This document shows positions 57,026 to 64,000 of a DNA stretch of 64,000 nt, piece after piece. Position 1 is the stretch's first letter; every line of letters starts with the position of its first letter. The position numbers and the translations under genes are program-made. Where the stretch lies: positions 806,001 to 870,000 of the forward strand of contig JAXMAB010000004.1 in NCBI GenBank assembly GCA_046350655.1, written 5' to 3'. The notes beneath the pieces were generated by a model, which saw nothing but the letters and a program-made list of their open reading frames with translations, was not told the origin of the DNA and did no database searches. The stretch comes from JAEUHO01 sp046350655 (GTDB lineage Bacteria; Planctomycetota; PLA2; JAEUHO01).

Positions 57026-58833
57026 GACGGCGCTCCCACCAGCGTCTGGTGCTCGAACACCTCGCGGTACAGCGCGCTCGAGCCGAGCAGCTCGTCGTGC
57101 GTGCCGACGGCCGACACGACCCCGTCCTCGAGGACCGCGATCCGGTCGCACCACCGCACCGACGTGACGCGCTGGCTCACGACGAGCGTGGTCCGCCCGC
57201 GCGCCGCGGCGCGGATGCCGCGGAACAGGTCCTTCTCGGTGATCGCGTCCACCGACGCCGTCGCGTCGTCGAAGATCAGCACCCGCGGCTCCATCACCAG
57301 CGCCCGCGCGATGGTGAGCCGCTGGCGCTGCCCGCCCGACAGCGACACGCCGCGCTCGCCGACCAGCGTGTCGTAGCCCTTCGGCAGCGCGCTCACGAAC
57401 TCGTGGGCCGCCGCGAGCCGCGCGCACGCCTCGATGCGCTCGCGCGGCGCGTCCGGCGCGCCGTACGCGATGTTCTGCGCCACCGTCGCCGAGAACAGGT
57501 ACGGCTCCTGGAACACCAGCCCGACGGCCGCCGCGAGGGCCTCCGGCTCCAGGTCGGCCAGCGGCACCCCGTCGAGCAGGATGCGGCCCGCCGTCGGGTC
57601 GTAGAACCGCGGCAGCAGGTGCACGAGCGTCGTCTTGCCCGCGCCCGTCCGCCCCAGGATCCCGAGGCTCCCGCCCGCGGGCACGTGCAGTGACACGCCC
57701 TTCAGCACGTCGCGCCCCGGCGCGTACGCGAACGACACGCCCTCGAGGCGCAGGTCGCCGCCCGTCGCCGGCAGCACCGCCGGCCGCGCCGGCGGCACGA
57801 TCACGTCGTCGCGGTCGAGCACCTCGAACACCCGCGACGCGCTGGCGACCGCCTCCTGCCCCATGAGCAGGAGCCGCGTCAGCTGCCGCAGGAAGTCGCG
57901 CGCGAGCCGCATCGCGAACAGGAGGCCCACGGTCTCCGTCACGCGCGCCGCGCTCGGCGCGTCCGCGACGTACACCGCGCCGGCCATCAGCACCGCCGGC
58001 ACCACGAGCCACGTCGAGTGGTTCACGACGGGCAGCACCGTCGCCCAGAACCGCGACAGCCCCTTCCACCCCTTCGAGTAGGTCGTCAGCCGCGCGCCGA
58101 ACCGCTCGACCTCGTCGGCCTCGCGCCCGAACGCGCGCACGACGCGCGCCCCCGCGACGTTCTCCTGCAGCGCCGTCGTCACGCGGTCGTAGTCGTCCGA
58201 GATCGCGCGGTCCATCTGCGCGATGCGCGTGCCCGCGAACGCCACGCCGAGGCACGTCGTCCCGAACACGAGCACCGCCGCCACGCCGAACGTCCACCAC
58301 GTCGCGAACGCGAGCACGGTCACGCCCACGACCAGCAGCACGATCTCCGTGTAGCCGAACACGACCTCGCGGAAGAACTGCTTCGCCTTCTCCATGTCGC
58401 GCAGGCTGCGCGCGATGGTCTTGCCGCTCCGGTTCGCGTCGTGCCACCGGAACCGCAGCGTCATCACCTTCGCGAACAGCTCGCGCCGCAGCGCGTTCTC
58501 GACGTCCTGCGACAGCGCCGCCGACGCCGTCGTCACCGCCAGGAACGACAGGCACCGCAGCACCACCGCCACGCCGTTCAGCGTCGCGTACCACACGAAC
58601 TCGTCGGGCAGCGGGCCGCCCTTGCCCTCGTGCTCGAGCAGCACGCCGATCGCGCGCGCGAGCAGCATCGGCGTCGCGACGCCGACGGCCGTCCGCACGA
58701 CGTACAACGCGAGCACGAGCAACGCGCGCCCGCGCACCGGCGCGAACCGGCGCAGGAGCCGCCCCGTCACCGCCCAGGTCTTGACCGGGGCGGACGTCGG
58801 CGCGACGGCGGGGGAGGCGGCGGCGGTGGACAC
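57022..58833 (-). CDS. ABC exporter half-transporter, degenerate ATPase half
   Basis: A 603-residue exporter subunit, six membrane helices followed by a nucleotide-binding domain. Walker A is LGRTGAGKTTLVH, Q-loop GLVFQEPYLFSATV, signature VSLSGGQRQRL intact. Walker B is LIFDDATASVD, where Asp replaces the catalytic Glu, and the H-loop is LVVSQRVTS with Gln in place of His. These changes are the mark of the degenerate half in heterodimeric exporters such as TM287/288 and BmrCD. The N-terminus (30 residues) is Ala/Pro-rich. GTG 58833 is the earliest reasonable start. The gene is first in the two-gene operon. Confidence 0.92.
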   Translation of the reverse strand: MSTAAASPAVAPTSAPVKTWAVTGRLLRRFAPVRGRALLVLALYVVRTAVGVATPMLLARAIGVLLEHEGKGGPLPDEFVWYATLNGVAVVLRCLSFLAVTTASAALSQDVENALRRELFAKVMTLRFRWHDANRSGKTIARSLRDMEKAKQFFREVVFGYTEIVLLVVGVTVLAFATWWTFGVAAVLVFGTTCLGVAFAGTRIAQMDRAISDDYDRVTTALQENVAGARVVRAFGREADEVERFGARLTTYSKGWKGLSRFWATVLPVVNHSTWLVVPAVLMAGAVYVADAPSAARVTETVGLLFAMRLARDFLRQLTRLLLMGQEAVASASRVFEVLDRDDVIVPPARPAVLPATGGDLRLEGVSFAYAPGRDVLKGVSLHVPAGGSLGILGRTGAGKTTLVHLLPRFYDPTAGRILLDGVPLADLEPEALAAAVGLVFQEPYLFSATVAQNIAYGAPDAPRERIEACARLAAAHEFVSALPKGYDTLVGERGVSLSGGQRQRLTIARALVMEPRVLIFDDATASVDAITEKDLFRGIRAAARGRTTLVVSQRVTSVRWCDRIAVLEDGVVSAVGTHDELLGSSALYREVFEHQTLVGAPS

Positions 58834-59232
58834 GGCGATGCGGGGAGCGGGGCTCGGGGGACGACGGCTCGGGAGACGCGGGGCGCAGTCAGGGGGAGCG
58901 GGACGCGAGGCCCGCGCGGGGGCGGGCCTTGCGTCCCCAGGAGCGGGATGCGGACGGGAGCGGCGGGTAGGGGACCGAGCGAGGTCGGATTCCGGGCCCG
59001 GCGGTCGGCGGCCGCCGACCGAGGGGGTTCCCGACGTTCGCCTCACCCGCGACGGGGAATCCCGCATGGTACGCCGCCCTGCGACAGGCGTCGTCGCGTG
59101 GCCCGGGCGCCCCGGCGCGGACGGAGGCCCCGCGACCCGCGCACGCGGCGCGGCCGCGGCCCCGCGGGCGCACCGGCGCCAAGCGGGGGACGGAAGGCCC
59201 CCCTCGGTACAACGGGGGCCCGGAGACCCGCC
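58834..59232. other. 399-bp divergent intergenic region with a family 2 hairpin
   Basis: No gene is supported. A family 2 hairpin at 58899-58938 (arms GCGGGACGCGAGGCCCGC and GCGGGCCTTGCGTCCCC) is the only clear structure. It lies between divergent starts, so it is not a terminator for either gene. The rest is GC-rich and without recognisable promoter boxes, although both flanking units must start here. Confidence 0.55.
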
Positions 59233-60891
59233 ATGGCCGCCCCCCTCGTCCCTGCGCACCACCAGGCCGACCTGCCGATGGAGCGGCTGATCGTGCACGA
59301 GGCGCCCGGCGACGAGGCCGTGCCGATGGACGTCGTGTTCGTCGGCGGCGGGCCCGCGGGTCTCGCGGGCGCGATCGAGCTGGCGCGACTCGTGAAGCGC
59401 GACGCCGAGGCCGGCGGCACGGTCGGCGAGGTCAACATCGCGGTGCTCGAGAAGGCCGAGGGCCTCGGCCAGCACAACCTCTCGGGCGCGTGCGTGAACC
59501 CCGCGGGCTTCCGCGAGCTGTTCCCGGAGCTCAAGGACGCCGACTTCCCGTTCCGCGGGCCCGTGCCCGGCGAGCGCGTCTACGTCCTCACGTCCGGCGG
59601 GTCGTGGCGGATCCCGACGCCGCCGCCCATGAAGAACCACGGCAACTTCGTCGCGAGCATCAGCGAGGTCGCGCGCTGGCTCGGCGAGAAGGCCGAGGGC
59701 CTGGGCGTCAACCTGTTCACCGGCTTCCCGGTGGAGTCGCTCCTCGTGCAGGGCGAGAAGGTGGTCGGCGTCCGCACGTCGCCCACGGGCCTCAAGCGCG
59801 ACGGGACGCCCGGCAGCGGCTTCCAGCCCGCGAACGACATCGGGGCCCGCTTCGTCGCGCTGTCGGACGGCACGCGCAGCGGGCTCGCGCAGGCCTGGCA
59901 GCGGTGGGCGGGCGTCTCCTCCGCCAACCCGCAGATCTACGCGCTCGGCGTGAAGGAGCTGTGGCGCGTGAAGCGCCCGCTCGACGCCGTGATCCACACC
60001 ATGGGCTGGCCGCTCCCGCGCAGCGTGTTCGGCGGGTCGTTCGCCTACCCGATGGGCGACGACCTCGTGGCCATCGGCCTCGTGGCGAGCCTCGACGCGC
60101 CGCGCACGTCGTTCGACGTGCACCGCTGGCTGCAGCAGATGAAGCTGCACCCGCTGTTCAAGGGCCTGCTCGAGGGCGGCGAGTGCCTCGAGTGGGGCGC
60201 CAAGACGATCCCCGAGGGGGGCTTCTACGCGCTGCCGGCGCGCCGGCAGGGCCGCGGCGCGCTGCTCCTCGGCGACGCGGCGGGCTTCGTCGACGTCGCG
60301 GGGCTCAAGGGCATCCACCACGCGATGCGCTCGGGCATCGCGGCCGCGCGCGCGATCTTCGGCGCGATCAAGGCGAACGACGACGGCCCGGACGCGCTCG
60401 CGGCCTACGACGCGGCCATGGACGCGAGCGAGACGATGCAGGTGCTCCGGAAGCGCCGCAACATGCGCCTCGCGTTCAAGAGCGGCTTCTTCTTCGGCGG
60501 CTTCAAGGCGTCGCTGATGACGCTGACGAAGGGCGCGTTCCCCGGCTGGCGCATCCCGTCGGAGACCGACGCCGAGGCCCCGCGCACCGTCGAGGCGGCC
60601 CCGGCGTTCACGCCGGACGGCAAGCTCACCTTCAGCAAGGTGGACGGCGTCTTCCGCTCGGGCAACAAGACCCGCGACGACGTCCCGAGCCACCTCGTGG
60701 TCGGGAAGGACGTCCCCGGCGACCTCGCCGACCTCTACGCCAACCTCTGCCCCGCGGGCGTCTACGAGCGCCAGGGCGACAAGCTGGTCGTCAACGCGCC
60801 GAACTGCGTGGACTGCAAGGCCACCGACGTCGTCGGGCCGCGCTGGACCCCCCGCGAGGGCGGGAGCGGCCCGAAGTACCAGCGGATGTAG
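59233..60891 (+). CDS. electron transfer flavoprotein-ubiquinone oxidoreductase with altered Fe-S site
   Basis: A 552-residue inner-membrane-associated flavoprotein that passes electrons from ETF to quinone. It shows VVFVGGGPAGLAGAIELARL (FAD), VLEKAEGLGQHNLSGACVNP, GWPLPRSVFGGSFAYPMGDDLVAIGLV, LLLGDAAGFVDVAGLKGIHHAMRSG and the C-terminal ferredoxin-like part. Cys506 (LCPAGVYE), Cys525 and Cys528 (NCVDC) are present. The fourth Cys of the usual C-K-T-C-D is replaced by Thr531 (C-K-A-T-D). The cluster may therefore be incomplete, three-iron, or held by another ligand. ATG 59233. The amidotransferase follows after 32 bp. Confidence 0.93.
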   Translation: MAAPLVPAHHQADLPMERLIVHEAPGDEAVPMDVVFVGGGPAGLAGAIELARLVKRDAEAGGTVGEVNIAVLEKAEGLGQHNLSGACVNPAGFRELFPELKDADFPFRGPVPGERVYVLTSGGSWRIPTPPPMKNHGNFVASISEVARWLGEKAEGLGVNLFTGFPVESLLVQGEKVVGVRTSPTGLKRDGTPGSGFQPANDIGARFVALSDGTRSGLAQAWQRWAGVSSANPQIYALGVKELWRVKRPLDAVIHTMGWPLPRSVFGGSFAYPMGDDLVAIGLVASLDAPRTSFDVHRWLQQMKLHPLFKGLLEGGECLEWGAKTIPEGGFYALPARRQGRGALLLGDAAGFVDVAGLKGIHHAMRSGIAAARAIFGAIKANDDGPDALAAYDAAMDASETMQVLRKRRNMRLAFKSGFFFGGFKASLMTLTKGAFPGWRIPSETDAEAPRTVEAAPAFTPDGKLTFSKVDGVFRSGNKTRDDVPSHLVVGKDVPGDLADLYANLCPAGVYERQGDKLVVNAPNCVDCKATDVVGPRWTPREGGSGPKYQRM

Positions 60892-60923
60892 GCCGGACCC
60901 GGCGCGTCGGCGACAACAGGACC

Positions 60924-61664
60924 GTGCGCGTCCCGTACCTCCTCCTCCAGTCCCGCGACGTCACCGACCCGGTCCGCGACCTCGAGGTCGCGGGCTTCGC
61001 GGCCACGCTGGGCGTCGCGCGCGACGCGATCGGCGTCGTGGACCTCCTCGCGCGCGCGCCGCGGGCCGACGAGGTGGCCGCGGCCGGCGCGGTGCTCCTC
61101 GGCGGCTCGGGGAGCTACAGCGTCCTCGACCCGTTCCCGTGGATCGGCCGCGCGGTGGCCGCGCTGCGTGACGTGGTGGTGCCGTCCGGCACGCCGACCT
61201 TCGCGTCGTGCTTCGGGTTCCAGCTCCTGACGCTGGCGCTCGGCGGGACCATGGTGCGCGACCCCGCGAACCGCGAGCTGGGCTCCATCGACGTCACGCG
61301 GACGCCGGAGGCCGACCGCGACCCGCTCTTCGGGCCGCTGCCGCCGACCTTCGTCGCGCAGGCGGGCCACACCGACCGGGCCGACGGCACGCCGCCGGGC
61401 ACGGTCGTCCTCGCGACGACCGCCGTGGGCCCGGTGCAGGCCTTCCGTGTCGTGGGCGCGCCGGTCTGGGCCACGCAGTTCCACCCCGAGATCGACGAAC
61501 GCAGCTTCGCCGCGCGGTGGCTGGCCTACGCCGAGAAGTACCCGCCGGCCGACCTGCCTCGCGGCGCCGCGATGAGCGACGCGCCGTTCCTCAAGACGCT
61601 CCGCCCGAGCCCGCACGCCTCCGCCATCCTCCGCCGCTTCGCCCTGCTCGTCGCGGGCCACTGA
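60924..61664 (+). CDS. class I glutamine amidotransferase-like protein
   Basis: A 246-residue protein of the GMP-synthase-type amidotransferase family. The nucleophile Cys lies in PTFASCFGFQLLTLALGG and the His-Glu pair in WATQFHPEIDERSF. The oxyanion strand is VLLGGSGSYSVLD. Stand-alone members act on glutamine or gamma-glutamyl compounds, or have lost activity; here the triad is intact. GTG 60924 is the only start close to the conserved RVPYLLLQSRD strand. It is probably co-transcribed with ETF-QO. The synthetase domain that would use the ammonia is not nearby. Confidence 0.88.
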   Translation: MRVPYLLLQSRDVTDPVRDLEVAGFAATLGVARDAIGVVDLLARAPRADEVAAAGAVLLGGSGSYSVLDPFPWIGRAVAALRDVVVPSGTPTFASCFGFQLLTLALGGTMVRDPANRELGSIDVTRTPEADRDPLFGPLPPTFVAQAGHTDRADGTPPGTVVLATTAVGPVQAFRVVGAPVWATQFHPEIDERSFAARWLAYAEKYPPADLPRGAAMSDAPFLKTLRPSPHASAILRRFALLVAGH

Positions 61665-61891
61665 ACGGCCCTCTTCGACGCGGTAGTTCCGCGGGAACCG
61701 AGTAGATCACTCTTTCCCCTCCGCGGCCGACGGGATCCATCGCCAAAGCGACGGACCGACTGGCCCTCACGCGTCTCCCGAAACGGAAGGCCCCTCCGGT
61801 GCCCCACACGTCCCATGCCGATCGCGTCGGTGCCTGAGAGCGTTGGGCCCTGTCAGCCCTGCGGCGGCGAAGGTACTCCTGACGAAGGACG

Positions 61892-62242
61892 TCATGTCTG
61901 CCCGTGTCCATGAAGTCTTGGATCAAGCTCGACCTGGGCAATCAGTTGCTCGACCTGCGTCATGAAGCCAGGGAAGAACTCCGGCTTTTGAAAGGCCGAC
62001 GGCCCAGCGCGAAGTCGCTGCTGCCTCGAAATCCGTGCGCCCTCAAGAAGTAGGAGGAGCCGCCCACTCGACCATTGCGAGGCATCCAGATACTGAACGC
62101 CCTCGATGGCTTCTTGGATCGCATGGGACAACTCGGGGTCCCGGGGTCCCACATGCCGAGCGATATCCTCCAGCACATTGTCGAAAACCCAGCCGGGCGT
62201 CGCCCAGGCATTCCCCACGCTGATTCTGACCGATCCTGACAT
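61892..62242 (-). CDS. hypothetical protein, probable immunity protein of a toxin cassette
   Basis: A 116-residue acidic-to-neutral protein that I do not recognise. It has no signal peptide or membrane segment. Segments include WVFDNVLEDIARHVG, IQEAIEGVQYLDASQWSSGRLLLLLEG and FFPGFMTQVEQLIAQVE, suggesting an alpha/beta soluble fold. ATG 62242 lies 3 bp after the stop of a toxin-tail frame, with GGAAGG as ribosome-binding site. This is the same spacing as in the neighbouring SMI1/KNR4 cassette. Function as immunity protein is inferred only from that arrangement. Nothing recognisable lies between its stop and the amidotransferase gene (61665-61891). Confidence 0.55.
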   Translation of the reverse strand: MSGSVRISVGNAWATPGWVFDNVLEDIARHVGPRDPELSHAIQEAIEGVQYLDASQWSSGRLLLLLEGARISRQQRLRAGPSAFQKPEFFPGFMTQVEQLIAQVELDPRLHGHGQT

Positions 62243-62245
62243 TGT

Positions 62246-62611
62246 CTACCTTCCTTGAATCGTAATGGTCCTGGGTTGGGCGGCGAGCAGTGACACTACC
62301 GTGCGTTCGACCTGCGACACCTCCGCTGGTGTAAGACGCCGTACGTCCACCACGAACTCATGCACGCCGGCCTTATTCGGTGTGTCCCTCACGAAAGGAC
62401 CTGCGCGAGGAAGTCCGAGATCGGTGGAGAAGCGCGCCCTGACTTGAACTCGAGGATACCGCGCCCGACCGGCGCGCGCGTGACGGCGCCACGCCATGGA
62501 GGGGCACAACCTCGGCGGCGTCGATCGTCGGCGGCTCTGGTCGGCACGCCCGACGAAGTGTGAGGAACCCGGGTGTTGGTCGGGCCGCGGCCTGCGCCAT
62601 ACGCCCATCAT
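62246..62611 (-). pseudogene. displaced toxin C-terminal fragment (cassette 1)
   Basis: The last 75 codons look genuine: AGRARYPRVQV, PRAGPFVRDTPNKAGVHEFVVDVRRLTPAEVSQVERTVV and a stop 3 bp before the next ATG. Compared with cassette 2, bases in this frame differ mainly at third codon positions across AGRARYP and RAGPFVRDT, which supports past coding. Further upstream an indel relative to cassette 2 breaks the frame, and no full-length toxin is present. It probably represents the tail of a polymorphic toxin left behind after recombination. The activity is not identifiable. Confidence 0.45.
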
Positions 62612-62749
62612 GCCGATGGGCGCGCGGCGGGGCCGGCCGCCGGATCCGTCGGCGGGCGGGCCGCTCGTCCGCGGAGGCTCCGTCGCGGCTTGACCGACTG
62701 CGGAGAGGGCTCATTAGTTCAGAACTGTCTTGCTCCGGGGAGGACAGGG
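62381..62749 (-). repeat. long imperfect direct repeat, copy A
   Basis: A 369-bp segment matching 63247-63630, with conserved blocks such as CAGAACTGTCTTGCTCCGG and AGCGTCCGCGGACGAGCGG-like GC stretches. It begins about 10 bp after the stop of the SMI1/KNR4 gene and runs into the start of the toxin-tail frame. Several indels separate the copies. It has the position of the shared upstream part of polymorphic-toxin cassettes. Confidence 0.85.
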
Positions 62750-62757
62750 AGGGCCTG

Positions 62758-63159
62758 TTAGAGAGGCTCGAGCATCGCCATGAAGGCGTCCACTGATGCT
62801 GCGATGGACGTCACTCCATCGAGACCCCATCGATCGTGATCCCAGAAGAGCACGTGCCCGTCATCAAGCGATAGGCAGACTAGGTTCCCTCCCTCAGCTT
62901 CGCCGATCGGAACGACTCCCGGTCCGAACTCTGATCGCATCGTTCGTGCGCGATCTAGCGCGGCCGCCGCTCCGAACATCCTTCTCAATGATCCGGCCTT
63001 TCTCGGTCGAACGTCGAATCTGTTGGGTGCGGGGACGAGGCCATTGTGTCTACGCAGGAATCGAGCGTAGGAGTCGGGGAGACCTCCGACTCCCGTTTCG
63101 AGGAGCTTCAGCTCGGTCTCAGTGGCTCCGGGGCTTGCTGATTCGATCGAGACTGCCAT
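62758..63159 (-). CDS. SMI1/KNR4 (SUKH) family immunity protein
   Basis: A 133-residue protein of the SUKH superfamily. Family marks are LKLLETGVGGLPDSYARFLRRHNG (the L-P-x-x-Y-x-x-F-L-x-x-x-N-G pattern), VVPIGEAEGGNLVCLSLDDG and HVLFWDHD, with SIAASVDAFMAML at the end. SUKH proteins neutralise contact-dependent or secreted nuclease and other toxins. ATG 63159 lies 3 bp after the stop of a toxin-tail frame, which fits a toxin-immunity pair. The final TAA stop is close to the long direct repeat. Base composition looks less GC-rich than the rest of the window, consistent with transfer. Confidence 0.88.
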   Translation of the reverse strand: MAVSIESASPGATETELKLLETGVGGLPDSYARFLRRHNGLVPAPNRFDVRPRKAGSLRRMFGAAAALDRARTMRSEFGPGVVPIGEAEGGNLVCLSLDDGHVLFWDHDRWGLDGVTSIAASVDAFMAMLEPL

Positions 63160-63162
63160 ATC

Positions 63163-63387
63163 TCACTTGGCTCCGTTCTCTTCGAGGTGCTCGAGGACCG
63201 CGGCCCCTCCGGTGTGTCGGTTCGCGTCATGAAACCCGCTTGGGACTGTATCCCTCACGAAGGGACCGGCGCGAGGAGGTCGGCGATCGGTGGAGGGACG
63301 AACACTCACTTGAAGTCCAGGATACTTGAAGTCCAGGATACCGTGCCCGACCCGCGCGCGCGGCGGCGCCACGCCGTGGCGGGGCAC
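63163..63387 (-). pseudogene. displaced toxin C-terminal fragment (cassette 2)
   Basis: The frame ends YPGLQVSVRPSTD, PRAGPFVRDTVPSGFHDANRHTGGAAVLEHLEENGAK and stops 3 bp before the SMI1/KNR4 start. It shares the R-A-G-P-F-V-R-D-T block with cassette 1 but has a different tail, as expected of polymorphic toxins with exchanged ends. A 16-bp tandem duplication (63308-63339) shifts the upstream frame; without it the text reads AGRARYPGLQV as in cassette 1. No complete toxin is encoded. Confidence 0.45.
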
Positions 63388-63630
63388 ACCCTCGGCAGTG
63401 TCGATCGTTGGCGGGTCTGGTCGGTACGCCCGACGTGCCGGGCGCGGAACCCGAGTGTCGATCGGGCCGCGGCGTGCGTCACACGGCCATCGTGCCGTCG
63501 GGCGCGCAGCGGGGCCGGCTGCCGGATGCCTCTGCGGGCGGGCCGCTCGTCCGCGGAGGTTCAGTCGCAGCGTGACCTACTCCGGAGGAGTCTCATCAAC
63601 GCAGAACTGTCTTGCTCCGGGGAGGACAGG
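63247..63630 (-). repeat. long imperfect direct repeat, copy B
   Basis: A 384-bp segment homologous to 62381-62749, longer by the 16-bp duplication. It lies between the stop of the DUF6572-like gene and the cassette 2 toxin tail, mirroring copy A. The CAGAACTGTCTTGCTCCGG block is exact in both. Confidence 0.85.
63308..63339. repeat. 16-bp tandem duplication
   Basis: The unit ACTTGAAGTCCAGGAT occurs twice without spacer. It shifts the toxin-tail frame by one base and is absent from the homologous position in copy A, so it is a recent change. Confidence 0.9.
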
Positions 63631-63645
63631 GCAGGGGCTCCGGAC

Positions 63646-63978
63646 CTAGGCTGAATCGAGCGCGACCATGCCAACTCGTAGCCCCAGCGGCTCAACCGTC
63701 GCTCTTGCCACGTCGAACACCCGCGCGATGACCGGCGGTGGATCCTGAAGGTAGCGCAACTCAATTCCTACACGCCCAGCGCTCGCCTTCGGGTTGTCGC
63801 GTGCGAATCTCCCGCTCAGGACATACGCAATGTACGCCTCCAGTTTCTGCGCGACGAGTTCCGCCTCAGATCGACTGCCGTTCCACGGCAAGCGCTGAAG
63901 AATGACGACAACCGACGCGCCGTCGATGGGGTTCACGCCGATCAGGTCGACTACCGTCGGGTCGCTGACACTCGCCAT
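63646..63978 (-). CDS. DUF6572-like small protein, probable immunity protein
   Basis: A 110-residue soluble protein. The order VSDPTVVDLIGVNPIDGASVVVILQRLPWNGSR, then LVAQKLEAYIAYVLSGRFA, then VGIELRYLQDPPPVIARVFDVARATVEPLGL resembles DUF6572 proteins, which occur near polymorphic toxin loci. This is from memory of the family, not a search. ATG 63978 is preceded by GGAGGT and by a TAG in another frame right before it, so an upstream toxin end beyond the window is likely. It would be the immunity gene of a third cassette. The direct repeat copy B begins about 16 bp after its stop. Confidence 0.65.
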   Translation of the reverse strand: MASVSDPTVVDLIGVNPIDGASVVVILQRLPWNGSRSEAELVAQKLEAYIAYVLSGRFARDNPKASAGRVGIELRYLQDPPPVIARVFDVARATVEPLGLRVGMVALDSA

Positions 63979-64000
63979 CTATGCACCTCCGTGGTCGGAC

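Noticed and set aside
62373..62714. 113-residue minus-strand frame in the direct repeat
   Set aside because: It is broken by indels in the second copy of the repeat and shows no third-position bias in that frame.

Overview
The window is about 64 kb of very GC-rich bacterial DNA. By eye roughly three quarters of bases are G or C; this was not computed. Genes are tightly packed, GTG starts are frequent, and many neighbours overlap as GTGA or ATGA, so most genes sit in long translationally coupled operons. Envelope genes (Wza-type exporter, lipoproteins, Wzz-like protein, LpxL-like acyltransferase) point to a Gram-negative organism. The gene set would fit a high-GC Planctomycetota or Myxococcota lineage, but no rRNA, tRNA or phylogenetic marker settles this.

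Layout. 0-4 kb: a thioesterase end, a HAD hydrolase, and the vitamin B6 genes pdxT and pdxS behind a MocR regulator with a palindromic operator. 4-11 kb: glycosyltransferases, a JmjC/cupin protein, a FemAB-like acyltransferase and a Wza-like lipoprotein. 11-13 kb: a Sel1-repeat protein. 13-21 kb: a compact type II fatty-acyl/polyene synthase operon with two active ketosynthases, two ketosynthase homologues lacking the catalytic cysteine, two hotdog dehydratases, one ketoreductase, an LpxL-like acyltransferase and an acyl carrier protein carrying a zinc ribbon. 21-23 kb: a GNAT and a FabL-like reductase. 23-48 kb: a large exopolysaccharide locus with glycosyltransferases, CapK-like ligases (one a double-domain fusion), deacetylases, a beta-helix lipoprotein, O-antigen ligase, flippase, sugar-nucleotide enzymes, Wzz-like protein, a CpsD-like ATPase with an altered Walker A, and the initiating glycosylphosphotransferase. 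It resembles XrtA/PEP-CTERM exopolysaccharide loci, but no exosortase is in the window. 48-59 kb: an M50-like membrane protein, a two-component system, a lipoprotein subtilase and a heterodimeric ABC exporter. 59-61.7 kb: ETF-ubiquinone oxidoreductase and a glutamine amidotransferase. 61.7-64 kb: a region that looks less GC-rich, with toxin-tail plus immunity cassettes separated by a long direct repeat.

The least explained signal is three families of short hairpin repeats. Family 1 has 20 copies of 29 bp with a conserved GGGGTCGTAG core and arms that change together (GGAAC/GTTCC, GAAAC/GTTTC, GAGAC/GTCTC). Nineteen of the 20 lie directly 3' of a gene in the same orientation, and three genes end at the TAG inside the core. 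Family 2 is a longer GC-rich palindrome found at gene ends and also inside reading frames. Family 3 is a cluster of seven hairpins with a conserved TGCCGG or CGCCGG loop at 33.5-33.9 kb.
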